In this document: positions 1-7,545 of the stretch, piece after piece
Numbering within the stretch: position 1 is the first letter of the stretch
Layout of the letters: each line of letters starts with the position of its first letter
Source of the DNA: Geovibrio ferrireducens
Lineage (GTDB): Bacteria > Chrysiogenota > Deferribacteres > Deferribacterales > Geovibrionaceae
Assembly: GCF_026226615.1 (NCBI RefSeq)
Contig: NZ_JAJAPB010000005.1
Span: forward strand, 124,001 to 188,000
DNA length: 64,000 bases
Direction of reading: 5' to 3'
Notes under the pieces: model-generated
What the model saw: the letters and a program-made list of their open reading frames with translations, nothing else
Told to the model about the DNA's origin: nothing
The model's database searches: none
Translations under genes and position numbers: made by a program

Positions 1-668
1 CAGGTGAGGCAGAGAGTCTTTTCGTCTGCCGCTTTCAGGTGGAATTTCGCATCAGAGTTATGCGGATCATGGCACTGGGTGCAGTCATCTGCAACAGGAG
101 CGTGAACGCTCACTTTTGAGAGGTCTGCCTTCTTGTCCGAGTGGCACACGAAGCAGAGTTCATCCTTGGCTGCCTTAAGCTGATACTGGTGATCGGATGA
201 GTGCGGATCGTGGCATGAGGCGCACTCCCCTGCCCCGACTGGGCCATGCAGGAACTTTTTGCTCATTTTATCATTTTCATGGCACTGAAAGCATGTCTCC
301 GATTCAGTTGCCGTAATCAGCAGATATTTGTTAGTTCCGCCGTGGGGGTTGTGACAGGCTGTGCAGTCTCCGCCCTCGACCGGAGCATGAACAAACTTTT
401 TCCCGCCCTTTTCATCGTGGCAGACAAGGCATACAGGGCCGTCCTCAGCGGGGGATGAAAACTCCTTAAACTGTGCCGGCTTGCTTATATGCTGCTCATA
501 ATCGTCCATAATGTGGCATGTGGTGCATTCATCAGCCTCGACAGGGGCATGAAGAACCTCATATTTTTTGATGTCAGCGTGGCATTGGGCGGTGACGCAT
601 GTTTCCGCATTTGCCTGAAAAACGGAAATACAGACAATCCCCGCAAGCAATAATAACTTTTTAATCAC
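1..668 (-). CDS. Multiheme c-type cytochrome (3' end outside window)
   Basis: The reading frame runs off the left edge; about 222 codons are visible. It starts with GTG at 668, five bases after an AGGAGGT-type ribosome site. A signal peptide (IKKLLLLAGIVCISVFQANA) is followed by one CX4CH and at least seven CXXCH haem-binding motifs (CTTCH, CLVCH, CTACH, CFQCH, CASCH, CFVCH, CTQCH, then CLTC at the edge). Several sit in the repeated form 'HAPV..G.C..CH.PH', the doubled-CXXCH module of periplasmic multihaem cytochromes. The product should be an exported electron carrier. Its redox partner cannot be told from what is visible. The resB/ccsA genes at the other end of the window provide haem attachment. 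Confidence 0.9.
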   Translation of the reverse strand, partial: MIKKLLLLAGIVCISVFQANAETCVTAQCHADIKKYEVLHAPVEADECTTCHIMDDYEQHISKPAQFKEFSSPAEDGPVCLVCHDEKGGKKFVHAPVEGGDCTACHNPHGGTNKYLLITATESETCFQCHENDKMSKKFLHGPVGAGECASCHDPHSSDHQYQLKAAKDELCFVCHSDKKADLSKVSVHAPVADDCTQCHDPHNSDAKFHLKAADEKTLCLT

Positions 669-1012
669 TGTTGACCTCCTGCTCGTCCCTCTTAAGCATA
701 TAACTCTTCCTAAATTTCACCGAACATCATAATGTGATAACCATATAAAATCAACGTTCTAATTAAACAATACCCCATATTTGAACGGCCGTCTATATTA
801 CTGGCGTTATGAGTGTTTGTCAGAAACAAACACTGAGCCCTTCTTGATTTATCCATTTAATGTTAAAGAGTTCCGCCCTCCCCTCTTATCGGGAAGATGA
901 GTGGTCTCGTTTTTAAAAACAGTTTATGAACATGCTTTTTATTAAGCTTTATTCATTCAAGTTATTTCTGTTTATGGTTTTTCTGCTATAATTAAATTAC
1001 GGAGGGCAGGAC
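669..1012. promoter_or_regulatory. Divergent intergenic region with promoter and dyad
   Basis: No gene is seen here. A TATAAT hexamer lies at 987-992, just before the Fe-S protein gene on the plus strand. A perfect 9-bp inverted repeat (AGTGTTTGT, 5-base spacer, ACAAACACT) occupies 812-834 and could be an operator or a small hairpin. The region separates two divergently transcribed genes, so it should hold promoters for both; no clear -35 box was assigned. Confidence 0.4.
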
Positions 1013-2293
1013 ATGGCACATCTAACAGCAAGAAACGGCTTCCGGGAGCTGGCCGAACGGCTGAACCGCTTTCCTCAGGGAGCGCCTCTGAGCGAGAATC
1101 TTTTCAAAATCTTTTCAGTCCTCATGAGTGAAGAGGATGCACGCCATCTGGCACAGATACCCATTAAGCCGTTTACTGCGAAGCAGGCGGCAGAAATCTG
1201 GAAAATATCCGAAACCGAAGCCCGGAAAAAGCTGGATTCATATGCCGACAAAGTTCTCATACTCGATATGGAAACTGACGGGCAGACCCACTATGTTCTC
1301 CCTCCGCCCATGGCAGGTTTCTTCGAATTTTCCATGATGCGCACAAGGGGCGACATAGACCAGAAATACCTCAGTGAGCTTTTTTATCAGTATATTACAG
1401 TTGAAGAGGACTTCATAAAGGCACTGTTTGTCCGCGGCGAAACCCAGCTTGGGCGTGTATTTGTAAATGAAGGGGCACTGGCTGAAGAGAACAGCATGCA
1501 CATACTGGACTATGAAAAGGCCAGCGAAGTTATAAAAACCGCGGAGCATATGGGAATCAGCATGTGCTACTGCCGCCATAAGAAAGAGCATCTCGGCACG
1601 GCATGCGATGCACCGATGGACATCTGCATGACCTTCGGCACAGTCGCAGATTCCCTCATCCGCCACGGATATGCCCGCAGAGTGGATGACAGAGAGGGGC
1701 TTGATCTGCTCCGGCAGGCTTACGAAAGCAACCTTGTTCAGTTCGGGGAAAATGTAAAGAAAGAGGTCAGCTTCATCTGCAACTGCTGCGGGTGCTGCTG
1801 CGAAGCTATGGTAGCTGCCCGCAGGTTCGGCATAATGAACCCTGTGCACACCTCAAACTACATTCCTGAAATAAAGGAAGAAGCCTGTACAGGCTGCGGC
1901 AGATGCGCAGAGGTCTGTCCGGTGGAGGCTATAGGAATGGTCTCTGCGAATGACCCGCACAAACCTAGGAAAAAGAAAGCAAAGCTGGATAATGATCCCT
2001 GCCTCGGCTGCGGAGTGTGCGTACGGGTTTGTTCCGCTGAGGCAGTCAGCATGGTGTACAGGGGAAAAAGGGTGATAACTCCGGAAAACTCGGTGCATAA
2101 AGCCGTGATGATGGCCATCGAACGAGGCGGACTTGAGCACCTGATATTCGATAACCGCGCCCTTTTCTCACACAGGGCGATGGCCGCCGTCCTCGGTGCG
2201 ATTCTCAAACTCCCCCCTGTGAAGCAGGCGATGGCGAGCGAGCAGATCAAATCCCGCTATTTCGGCAGGCTTGCGGAAAAGATAAAGAGGTGA
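1013..2293 (+). CDS. 4Fe-4S ferredoxin-type iron-sulfur protein
   Basis: The 426-residue protein has a C-terminal dicluster ferredoxin domain at about residues 285-345 with two full motifs, CTGCGRCAEVCP and CLGCGVCVRVC, each typical of a 4Fe-4S cluster. Further cysteines sit in the middle (CYCRH, then CNCCGCCC near residue 250), suggesting extra metal or cluster sites. No transmembrane segment or signal peptide is seen, so it is probably cytoplasmic. The start is ATG with GGAGGG eight bases upstream. Proteins with this layout occur in anaerobic iron- and sulfur-metabolising bacteria as uncharacterised electron-transfer proteins; I cannot name a partner. Confidence 0.85.
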   Translation: MAHLTARNGFRELAERLNRFPQGAPLSENLFKIFSVLMSEEDARHLAQIPIKPFTAKQAAEIWKISETEARKKLDSYADKVLILDMETDGQTHYVLPPPMAGFFEFSMMRTRGDIDQKYLSELFYQYITVEEDFIKALFVRGETQLGRVFVNEGALAEENSMHILDYEKASEVIKTAEHMGISMCYCRHKKEHLGTACDAPMDICMTFGTVADSLIRHGYARRVDDREGLDLLRQAYESNLVQFGENVKKEVSFICNCCGCCCEAMVAARRFGIMNPVHTSNYIPEIKEEACTGCGRCAEVCPVEAIGMVSANDPHKPRKKKAKLDNDPCLGCGVCVRVCSAEAVSMVYRGKRVITPENSVHKAVMMAIERGGLEHLIFDNRALFSHRAMAAVLGAILKLPPVKQAMASEQIKSRYFGRLAEKIKR

Positions 2294-2297
2294 TATT

Positions 2298-2936
2298 ATG
2301 AAATATTCTGATACTGAACAAATATTTAACAAGCTATATGAAGAAGTAAATATATCAAAAATACATTTTAAGCATGCAAGATCAAATCTTGCATTATTTT
2401 TCTCAGCTCTTTCTTTTATTTTGCTTATTACTACCTTCATACTTGTTTATTTATATAATGAAAAACAATATCTATGGCTTATATTTCTATCTTTGATCTT
2501 TGTATTAATAAGCATTTATTTCTCAAAAAGAAAAATATTAAAAAAATATAATATAAAAACGCCATTCTTTGACAAAGATCTTCTTGAAATCAGAAGCTTC
2601 CTCTTTATGAAATTTGCCAAAAAACATGGAAAGAACTTATTTGATAGAGTGTTTTTGGGAGCTTTTATTGAATTGCATGAATCAAAATCAGCTACTGACT
2701 TGACAAGCAACATTAAAGATAATGCAGTTATTATTTTTCAAGTAAGTTTAATATTAATAACTTACGAAGCAATTGTCAGTAGCTTTCCAGTCTGGTTGAA
2801 TCTATTAGTATTTTATTTGCTTCTTGTGTTAGTGTTTTATTCTTATCTTTTTTATGAATTATTTAATCAGACGAAATCCTTTAACACTAAAGTGCACTTT
2901 ATAAAAAAATATATAATATTAAATGAAAAGGACTAA
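2298..2936 (+). CDS. Hypothetical membrane protein, AT-rich
   Basis: I do not recognise this 212-residue protein. It has about four hydrophobic segments: residues 30-52 and 57-76 form a hairpin, and 140-190 hold two more. A positively charged stretch (KRKILKKY) follows the first pair. It starts four bases after the Fe-S gene, with AGAGGTG as ribosome site. Base composition is strikingly AT-rich compared with the genes on either side, which suggests recent acquisition. Nothing in the context reveals a function. Confidence 0.7.
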   Translation: MKYSDTEQIFNKLYEEVNISKIHFKHARSNLALFFSALSFILLITTFILVYLYNEKQYLWLIFLSLIFVLISIYFSKRKILKKYNIKTPFFDKDLLEIRSFLFMKFAKKHGKNLFDRVFLGAFIELHESKSATDLTSNIKDNAVIIFQVSLILITYEAIVSSFPVWLNLLVFYLLLVLVFYSYLFYELFNQTKSFNTKVHFIKKYIILNEKD

Positions 2937-2960
2937 CGTAATTAAAAGCATAATTAGGGT

Positions 2961-2991
2961 TTGACATCCGCTCTTAAATGTCCTATTTAAT
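2961..2991 (+). promoter_or_regulatory. Sigma-70-type promoter of glyA transcript
   Basis: TTGACA at 2961-2966 is a perfect -35 box. Candidate -10 boxes are TATTTA (2984-2989, 17-base spacer) or TTTAAT (2986-2991, 19-base spacer). It lies just upstream of the riboswitch, so transcription would begin at the 5' edge of the aptamer. Confidence 0.55.
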
Positions 2992-2995
2992 ACTC

Positions 2996-3076
2996 GTCCG
3001 TGCAACTGACGCAGATTAAGGGGGATCACCTCCGGGAAGTACGGAACTATATGCTTAAAGTCGTGCGTCTGGGCTG
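2996..3076 (+). ncRNA. ZTP riboswitch (pfl motif)
   Basis: The leader of glyA carries the conserved pieces of the pfl/ZTP aptamer in order: CGTGCAACTGACG near 2999-3011, the GGGGGATCACCTCCGGGAAG region near 3020-3039, and GCGTCTGGGC at 3065-3074. ZTP riboswitches sense the purine intermediate ZMP/ZTP, which accumulates when 10-formyl-tetrahydrofolate is short, and commonly precede one-carbon genes such as glyA and folD. The conserved 3' CTGGGC is part of the 5' arm of the following terminator, giving a direct ligand-dependent antitermination mechanism. The assignment rests on consensus recall and gene context; it was not scored with a covariance model. Confidence 0.85.
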
Positions 3077-3103
3077 TTCTTAGAACTGTTCGGGCGTTTT
3101 TTT
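3066..3103 (+). terminator. Riboswitch expression-platform terminator
   Basis: A long hairpin pairs 3066-3080 with 3082-3096 (several G-U pairs, small internal loop) and is followed by seven T's at 3097-3103. Its 5' arm overlaps the conserved CTGGGC of the ZTP aptamer. Ligand binding would therefore prevent hairpin formation and let transcription reach glyA. Confidence 0.85.
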
Positions 3104-3129
3104 ATGCCCGTATGTATGGGAGGATTTTA

Positions 3130-4371
3130 ATGCAGAATCTCAAAAACTTTGACCCAGCGATTTACGATCTCATCATCAAAGAAGAGCAGAGGCAGATAGA
3201 CAAAATACGTCTTATAGCTTCCGAAAACTACGTTACCCGTGCTGTGCTTGAGGCTTCGGGAACCGTACTCACCAACAAGTACTCAGAAGGCTACCCCGGC
3301 AAACGTTACTATGAAGGGCAGCAGTTTATCGACCCCATCGAAGAACTCGCTATCGAAAGAGCGAAAGAGCTTTTCGGCGCCGATCACGCAAATGTTCAGC
3401 CCTACTCAGGCTCACCCGCGAACCTTGCCGTTTACCTTGCCTTCGTAAAACCCGGCGACACAGTAATGGGTATGGCTCTCCCCCACGGCGGACACCTCAC
3501 ACACGGCTCCCCCGTAAGCATCACCGGAAAATATTTTAATATAGTTTCCTACGAACTCGATCAGGAAACGGGACTCCTCAACTACGATACAATCAGAAAG
3601 CTTGCCCTTGAAAGCAAGCCCAAAATGATAATAGCCGGTCACTCCGCATACCCCCGCCAGCTTGACTTCAAAAAATTCCGTGAAATTGCGGATGAAGTCG
3701 GCGCAATCCTCTTTGTTGATATGGCGCACTTCGCAGGTCTCGTGGCAGCGGGCGCACACCCCAGCCCCGTCCCCTATGCGGATGTTGTTACCACAACCAC
3801 CCATAAAACCCTCAGAGGCCCCAGAGGCGGCATGATCCTCTGTAAAGAGCAGCACAAAGCGGCTATCGACAAAGCCGTTTTCCCCGGAATACAGGGCGGG
3901 CCCCACAACCACACCACAGCAGCTATCGCAGTTGCCCTTAAAGAGGCTATGGCTCCGGAATTTAAAGACTACGGCCACCAGATAGTCAAAAATGCTAAGG
4001 TTATGGCTGAAACACTCCTTGCAAAAGGCTTCCAGCTTGTAACGGGCGGAACAGACAACCACCTCCTGCTCATTGACCTCACCAATAAAAACATCACAGG
4101 AAAACAGGCGGCAAAAGCCCTTGATGATGCAGGCATAGTTCTCAACTGCAACTCTGTTCCCTATGACAAAAGAAAGCCCTTTGACCCCAGCGGAATCAGG
4201 CTCGGCCTCGCTGCCGTAACCTCCAGAGGGTTTAAGGAAGAAGAAACAAGAAAAACTGCCGAGTTCATCAGCGCAGTTATAGATAACTGGCAGAACGAAG
4301 AATTCCTCGCCAAAACGGCGAAGGATGTCAAGGAGCTGTGCAGCAAGTTCCCCCCACCGGGACTTGACTGA
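3130..4371 (+). CDS. glyA: Serine hydroxymethyltransferase
   Basis: Converts serine plus tetrahydrofolate to glycine plus 5,10-methylene-tetrahydrofolate, in the cytoplasm and dependent on pyridoxal phosphate. The 413-residue protein matches bacterial GlyA along its whole length. Visible signatures are [14 protein letters not shown] at the N-terminus, [11 protein letters not shown], and the PLP-lysine motif [16 protein letters not shown] near residue 225. An earlier ATG (3112) is in frame, but ATG at 3130 is chosen because GGGAGG lies seven bases before it and family members begin at about this point. Expression is controlled by the ZTP riboswitch immediately upstream. Confidence 0.97.
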   Translation: MQNLKNFDPAIYDLIIKEEQRQIDKIRLIASENYVTRAVLEASGTVLTNKYSEGYPGKRYYEGQQFIDPIEELAIERAKELFGADHANVQPYSGSPANLAVYLAFVKPGDTVMGMALPHGGHLTHGSPVSITGKYFNIVSYELDQETGLLNYDTIRKLALESKPKMIIAGHSAYPRQLDFKKFREIADEVGAILFVDMAHFAGLVAAGAHPSPVPYADVVTTTTHKTLRGPRGGMILCKEQHKAAIDKAVFPGIQGGPHNHTTAAIAVALKEAMAPEFKDYGHQIVKNAKVMAETLLAKGFQLVTGGTDNHLLLIDLTNKNITGKQAAKALDDAGIVLNCNSVPYDKRKPFDPSGIRLGLAAVTSRGFKEEETRKTAEFISAVIDNWQNEEFLAKTAKDVKELCSKFPPPGLD

Positions 4372-4404
4372 GAATAATTACAACCTTCTTGTTTTATACC
4401 GCTG

Positions 4405-4429
4405 CCCGCCCGGTTTTTAGCCGGGCGGG
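4405..4429 (+). terminator. GC-rich hairpin after glyA
   Basis: CCCGCCCGG (4405-4413) pairs perfectly with CCGGGCGGG (4421-4429) across a TTTTTAG loop. No clean T-run follows, so termination may be partial or factor-assisted. Confidence 0.6.
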
Positions 4430-4518
4430 ATAAATCGCGCTTTTCGTTGACTTTTCCCTTAAATTCCATACAAATAGAACAGAATAACAAACATGTTTAA
4501 ATTTCTTATATTTCCTGC

Positions 4519-4547
4519 TTGACTTAATAAAAATTATTAACTAATAT
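4519..4547 (+). promoter_or_regulatory. Rubrerythrin promoter with internal operator-like dyad
   Basis: TTGACT (4519-4524) and TAATAT (4542-4547) are spaced by 17 bases. The spacer is filled by an inverted repeat, TTAATAA-AAA-TTATTAA (4524-4540). Its AT-rich, 7-bp-arm layout resembles a PerR/Fur-type box, although the usual spacing in such boxes is one base, not three. A repressor bound there would cover both promoter elements. A Fur-family regulator gene lies at 47128-47538. Confidence 0.6.
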
Positions 4548-4638
4548 TTTTTATCGACTATATTTGCAATTATGCTTTTTTCAGAAACATAATTGAAGTA
4601 ATATTAAATGAACTGAAAAATAAAAGGAGGCATACGAA

Positions 4639-5235
4639 ATGTCAAAAACTCTCAAAGGAACAGAAACCCTTGAAAACCTCATGAAAGCTTTCGCCGGAGA
4701 ATCACAGGCCAGAGGCAGATACACTATGTACGCGGCTCAGGCCAGAAAAGACGGCTTCCGCCAGATCGAGAACATTTTCCTTGAAACAGCAGACAACGAA
4801 AGAGTGCACGCCAAAAGATTCTTCGACTACGCCCTTGAAGGCCTCGGCGATTCAGCGCCCGTTATGGTAAACGTAAACGCTGACTACCCTGTCTGTTATA
4901 AAAGCACCAAGGATAACCTTATCTATGCCGCTGACGGCGAACATGAAGAATGGGAAATCCTTTACCCCAAATTCGCTCAGATAGCCAAAGAAGAAGGCTT
5001 CCCTCAGGTTTCTTCACTCTTCACACGCATTGCGGCTATTGAAGCCCACCACGAAAACAGATACCGCAAACTCGCTGACAGCCTCGCAAACGGCATGGTC
5101 TTCAAAAGAGACGTTACCGTTAAATGGAAATGCCTTGTGTGCGGACACATACACGAAGGTTTTGAAGCTCCCGGCGTTTGCCCCACATGCGCACACAAAC
5201 AGGAACACTTCGAACTTCTGGTTGAAAACTTCTAA
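4639..5235 (+). CDS. rbr: Rubrerythrin
   Basis: A cytoplasmic peroxide-reducing protein of anaerobes. The N-terminal four-helix diiron domain shows the paired ligand motifs GESQARGRYTMY (about residue 20), ETADNERVHAKRF (about residue 53) and AAIEAHHENRYRKL (about residue 132). The C-terminal rubredoxin-like domain has CLVCG and CPTCAH as the Fe(Cys)4 ligands. At 198 residues it is of normal length. AAGGAGG sits eight bases upstream of ATG. It is a single-gene unit, followed at once by the repeat block, and probably controlled at the 4519-4547 promoter by a peroxide- or iron-responsive repressor. Confidence 0.96.
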   Translation: MSKTLKGTETLENLMKAFAGESQARGRYTMYAAQARKDGFRQIENIFLETADNERVHAKRFFDYALEGLGDSAPVMVNVNADYPVCYKSTKDNLIYAADGEHEEWEILYPKFAQIAKEEGFPQVSSLFTRIAAIEAHHENRYRKLADSLANGMVFKRDVTVKWKCLVCGHIHEGFEAPGVCPTCAHKQEHFELLVENF

Positions 5236-5244
5236 TTAATGATC

Positions 5245-5310
5245 GTAATTTCCATCCGTGGAAATTACTTAAACCGCTCGCGCCGTGCAGGCACGTCTTC
5301 GCTACGCACG
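5245..5310. repeat. Modular hairpin repeat, copy 1
   Basis: Hairpin A is GTAATTTCCA / TGGAAATTAC (5245-5268, loop TCCG). Next come the constant linker CGCTCGCGCC, a short hairpin B with arms GTGC / GCAC, and the constant linker CTTCGCTACGCACGGCGC. The copy ends there without a clear third hairpin. See the matching copies at 5335-5425, 5527-5621, 39145-39227 and 50475-50566. Confidence 0.75.
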
Positions 5311-5334
5311 GCGCATGTCTTCTCTTTATAATCC

Positions 5335-5425
5335 CAAATTTCCATCCATGGAAATTTGAGATACACGCTCGCACCTTGCATAGCAAGGCTTCGCTACGCA
5401 CGGCGCATTCCCTTCCATGGGAATG
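5335..5425. repeat. Modular hairpin repeat, copy 2
   Basis: Hairpin A is CAAATTTCCA / TGGAAATTTG (5335-5358). The linker ACACGCTCGCACC follows, then hairpin B with arms CCTTGC / GCAAGG, the linker CTTCGCTACGCACGGCG, and hairpin C CATTCCC / GGGAATG (5406-5425). The linkers match other copies, while the hairpin arms differ yet remain complementary. Confidence 0.8.
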
Positions 5426-5435
5426 TTCACATCCG

Positions 5436-5518
5436 TTTTTTATATAATCATAATTATATTTTAAACACCTTAAGCTTGGGATGTCATTGCGAACCCGCGA
5501 AGGGTGAAGCAATCTCTT
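5436..5518. repeat. Tandemly dispersed ~82-bp repeat, copy 1
   Basis: First of three near-identical copies (others at 5633-5713 and 5813-5894). Each begins with an AT-rich stretch (TTTTTATATAATCATAATTA), passes through CACCTTAAGCTTGGG and ends in the half-palindrome GTCATTGC...GCAATCTC (5483-5516). The copies alternate with modular hairpin repeats, so the whole block is a nested composite. Confidence 0.85.
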
Positions 5519-5526
5519 ATTTGATA

Positions 5527-5621
5527 ACATCAAACTGCACATCCTGTCAGTTTGATGTACACGCTCGCGCCTTGCATAGCAAGGCTTCGCTGCGCACGGC
5601 GCATTCCCTTCCATGGGAATG
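5527..5621. repeat. Modular hairpin repeat, copy 3
   Basis: Hairpin A is ACATCAAACTG / CAGTTTGATGT (5527-5558). The linker ACACGCTCGCGCC follows, then hairpin B with arms CTTGC / GCAAG, the linker CTTCGCTGCGCACGGCG, and hairpin C CATTCCC / GGGAATG (5602-5621). Hairpin A is unrelated in sequence to that of copies 1 and 2 but matches the copy at 50475-50506 exactly. Confidence 0.8.
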
Positions 5622-5632
5622 TTTGTGTACGA

Positions 5633-5760
5633 TTTTTATATAATCATAATTATATTTTAAGCACCTTAAGCTTGGGATGTCATTGCGAATCCGCAAAGGG
5701 TGAAGCAATCTCTCGGTATTGTGAGACTGCCGCGTCAGGCTGCGCCTTCCTCGCAGTGAC
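5633..5760. repeat. ~82-bp repeat copy 2 with inverted GTC...CTC half
   Basis: The copy at 5633-5713 ends in GTCATTGC...GCAATCTC (5679-5712). It is followed by an inverted half with a different stem, GAGACTGC...GCAGTGAC (5723-5760). The pair forms a composite palindrome like those at 39255-39326, 50341-50429 and 53725-53807. Confidence 0.8.
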
Positions 5761-5782
5761 GATTTGATAACATCAAACGGCG

Positions 5783-5894
5783 CAGTTCCATCCGTGGAAC
5801 TGTTCATATCCGTTTTTTATATAATCATAATTATATTTTAAGCACCTTAAGCTTGGGATGTCATTGTGAACCCGCGAAGGGTGAAGCAATCTCT
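5783..5894. repeat. Isolated hairpin C plus ~82-bp repeat copy 3
   Basis: CAGTTCCA-TCCG-TGGAACTG (5783-5802) follows a remnant GGCG linker; it is a third-hairpin relic of the modular family with new arm sequence. The third ~82-bp copy runs 5813-5894 and ends in GTCATTGT...GCAATCTC (5860-5893), where one pair has become a G-T wobble. Confidence 0.7.
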
Positions 5895-6033
5895 CGGTAT
5901 TGTTAGACTGCCGCATCAGGCTGCGCCTTCAGAATGATGGGGAAAAAGTCATCCTGAACAATCTTGTGTGATGGGAGCATCAACCTCATATATAATTTTC
6001 TTTGACGAAATAAAAGGCCTTGAAGCCAAGAAC

Positions 6034-6068
6034 TTCCCCCTTTCTTAAAGGGGGAATGAGGGGGATTT
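6034..6068 (-). repeat. Half copy of the C-rich 92-bp repeat
   Basis: TTCCCCCTTTCTTAAAGGGG (6034 onward) followed by GAGGGGGATTT up to 6068 is one hairpin plus the outer arm of the C-rich repeat found at 50210-50303 and 53825-54718, here in reverse orientation. Confidence 0.75.
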
Positions 6069-6110
6069 CAGAAAACCTGCCGGATATAAAACCGAACTGA
6101 AAGAGAGCAC

Positions 6111-6141
6111 AAAAAAAGCCCGTCCGGATAACCGGACGGGC
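6111..6141 (-). terminator. Terminator of cold-shock gene
   Basis: GCCCGTCCGG (6118-6127) pairs perfectly with CCGGACGGGC (6132-6141) across an ATAA loop. Read on the minus strand it ends in a run of seven T's (6111-6117), a classic intrinsic terminator 30 bases beyond the cold-shock stop codon. Confidence 0.92.
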
Positions 6142-6170
6142 TTCATAATTCTGTTATTGTTTCCTAAAGC

Positions 6171-6371
6171 TTACGCAGTAACAACGTTAACAGCAGCAAG
6201 ACCTTTGGGAGTTTTTTCTACATCGAATTTAACTCTTTCGCCTTCTTCAAGGGTTTTGAAGCCCGCTTTTGCGATTGCGCTTACGTGTACGAAAATGTCA
6301 TCACCGTCATCTTTGGCTATGAAGCCGTAGCCCTTAGTCTCATTGAACCATTTTACAGTTCCTTCTTGCAT
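6171..6371 (-). CDS. Cold-shock domain protein
   Basis: A 66-residue, single-domain CspA-type RNA chaperone. The RNA-binding motifs [15 protein letters not shown] (RNP1) and DIFVHVSAI (RNP2) are intact. The start is ATG at 6371, with AGGAGA about seven bases upstream; a longer in-frame opening exists but lacks a ribosome site. About 190 bases separate it from the next gene, leaving room for the long structured 5' leader usual for csp genes. Confidence 0.96.
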   Translation of the reverse strand: MQEGTVKWFNETKGYGFIAKDDGDDIFVHVSAIAKAGFKTLEEGERVKFDVEKTPKGLAAVNVVTA

Positions 6372-6567
6372 GAATAGTCTCCTGTTAAAAGTAGTAAAAG
6401 AACTACAGTTTTGAAACTTCCAGTTCAACTTGCCTTAGATAATCGGTGATTATACTCGACTCGTGCTCGTCTGGTAACTAAACTGTACTCTTTGCTCTGA
6501 TTGTATAATACCCGAATTTACAAAAAAAAGAATCATTTTTTTGCAATTTTAAAAAATAATTTTAAAG

Positions 6568-7212
6568 TTAAAGGTTGAGGATGTATAAAAGCATTACCAT
6601 AAAATGGCAGAAACTTCCAGCAAGAACAAAGATATGCCATATTTCATGGAACCCGAACACACCCGGCCACGGGTTAGGTTTTTTGAGGGCATAAATCACC
6701 GCACCAACGCTGTAAAGCAACCCGCCCGCCGCAAGCCATACCACTCCTCCGGCAGGAACGTTCTTAACTATGGGGTATATAGCTACTATACTTATCCAGC
6801 CCATGGCAAGGTAAATACTGGTGGAAAGGAACCTTGGCGCATGGATATAAAAAAGCTTGAAGAAAATCCCGACAACGGCAAAGCCCCAGACTATGCCGAA
6901 AATGCTCCATCCCCAGCCGCCCCTGAGAGGAACAAGGCAGAAAGGAGTGTATGTCCCGGCTATCATCATAAAGATCATAACATGATCCAGCTTTTTGAGA
7001 ATACGTGTACCCTTTTCGTTCAGCGGAATAAGGTGATACGCGGCGCTGGCAGCGTAAAGGAGGAACATTGCAGATCCGTAAATAGAGAAAGATACAATAT
7101 GCCATGCGGTTGCATTCATAGATGCAAGCACGACAAGAACGCTGAGCGCAGCAACGGACATTACAGCCCCGGCCAGATGAGAAAAACCGCTTACTGGATC
7201 TTTTATCCGCAT
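6568..7212 (-). CDS. Hemolysin III / YqfA-type membrane protein
   Basis: The 214-residue integral membrane protein has about seven hydrophobic segments. It carries the conserved polar motifs of the HlyIII/adiponectin-receptor-like superfamily: SAAYHL near residue 58, DHVMIF near residue 76, and HEIWHIFVLAGSFCHF near residue 190. These His/Asp/Ser residues form a metal site in family members. The family is linked to membrane-lipid or membrane-energy homeostasis; no haemolytic role should be assumed. AAAGGAGA precedes the ATG. Confidence 0.92.
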   Translation of the reverse strand: MRIKDPVSGFSHLAGAVMSVAALSVLVVLASMNATAWHIVSFSIYGSAMFLLYAASAAYHLIPLNEKGTRILKKLDHVMIFMMIAGTYTPFCLVPLRGGWGWSIFGIVWGFAVVGIFFKLFYIHAPRFLSTSIYLAMGWISIVAIYPIVKNVPAGGVVWLAAGGLLYSVGAVIYALKKPNPWPGVFGFHEIWHIFVLAGSFCHFMVMLLYILNL

Positions 7213-7545
7213 AGAAATCTCCTTTCATTAAATGAATATGCCATGCGGCACAAAACTGCAATACTTTAGTTTGTCAACTTATTATTAAATAACTCGTTAT
7301 CCGATAATTAAATAATCATAAGCTCATTAATACGCTATATTCCCACACAAAACATCTGAATTATATCATTGATAAACAGTCAACTTTGTTGTTATAATAA
7401 ACCCCTATACCGGATAAAAAGACGCAAAGCGGCAGGCTGCCGGATGAGGCAGAATATTTTATCAAAATAATCAAATTCATCTTTCGGGATTTGCAGTGCA
7501 TTACTATATTCTAAATTATAAAACACAAACCAAAGGATTCTGTTG
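7213..7545. promoter_or_regulatory. Promoter and leader of EAL-HDOD gene
   Basis: No gene is seen. TTGATA (7369-7374) and TATAAT (7393-7398), 18 bases apart, form a good plus-strand promoter. The roughly 140-base leader starts with GACGCAAAGC (7421-7430) and a small CGGCAG/CTGCCG hairpin. That decamer also occurs in c-di-GMP-I riboswitches, but the other conserved parts of that motif are not evident. The promoter of the divergent membrane-protein gene should lie in the left half. Confidence 0.6.

Noticed and set aside
3412-4062. 216-codon minus-strand frame inside glyA
   Set aside because: It overlaps the conserved catalytic core of serine hydroxymethyltransferase; no independent evidence.
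5356-5767. Short frames across the 5.3-5.9 kb repeat block
   Set aside because: They consist of the hairpin repeats translated in various frames and are repeated with the DNA; no start signals.
6604-7269. 221-codon plus-strand frame opposite the hemolysin-III-type gene
   Set aside because: It is antisense to a membrane protein with all family motifs; no start signal.
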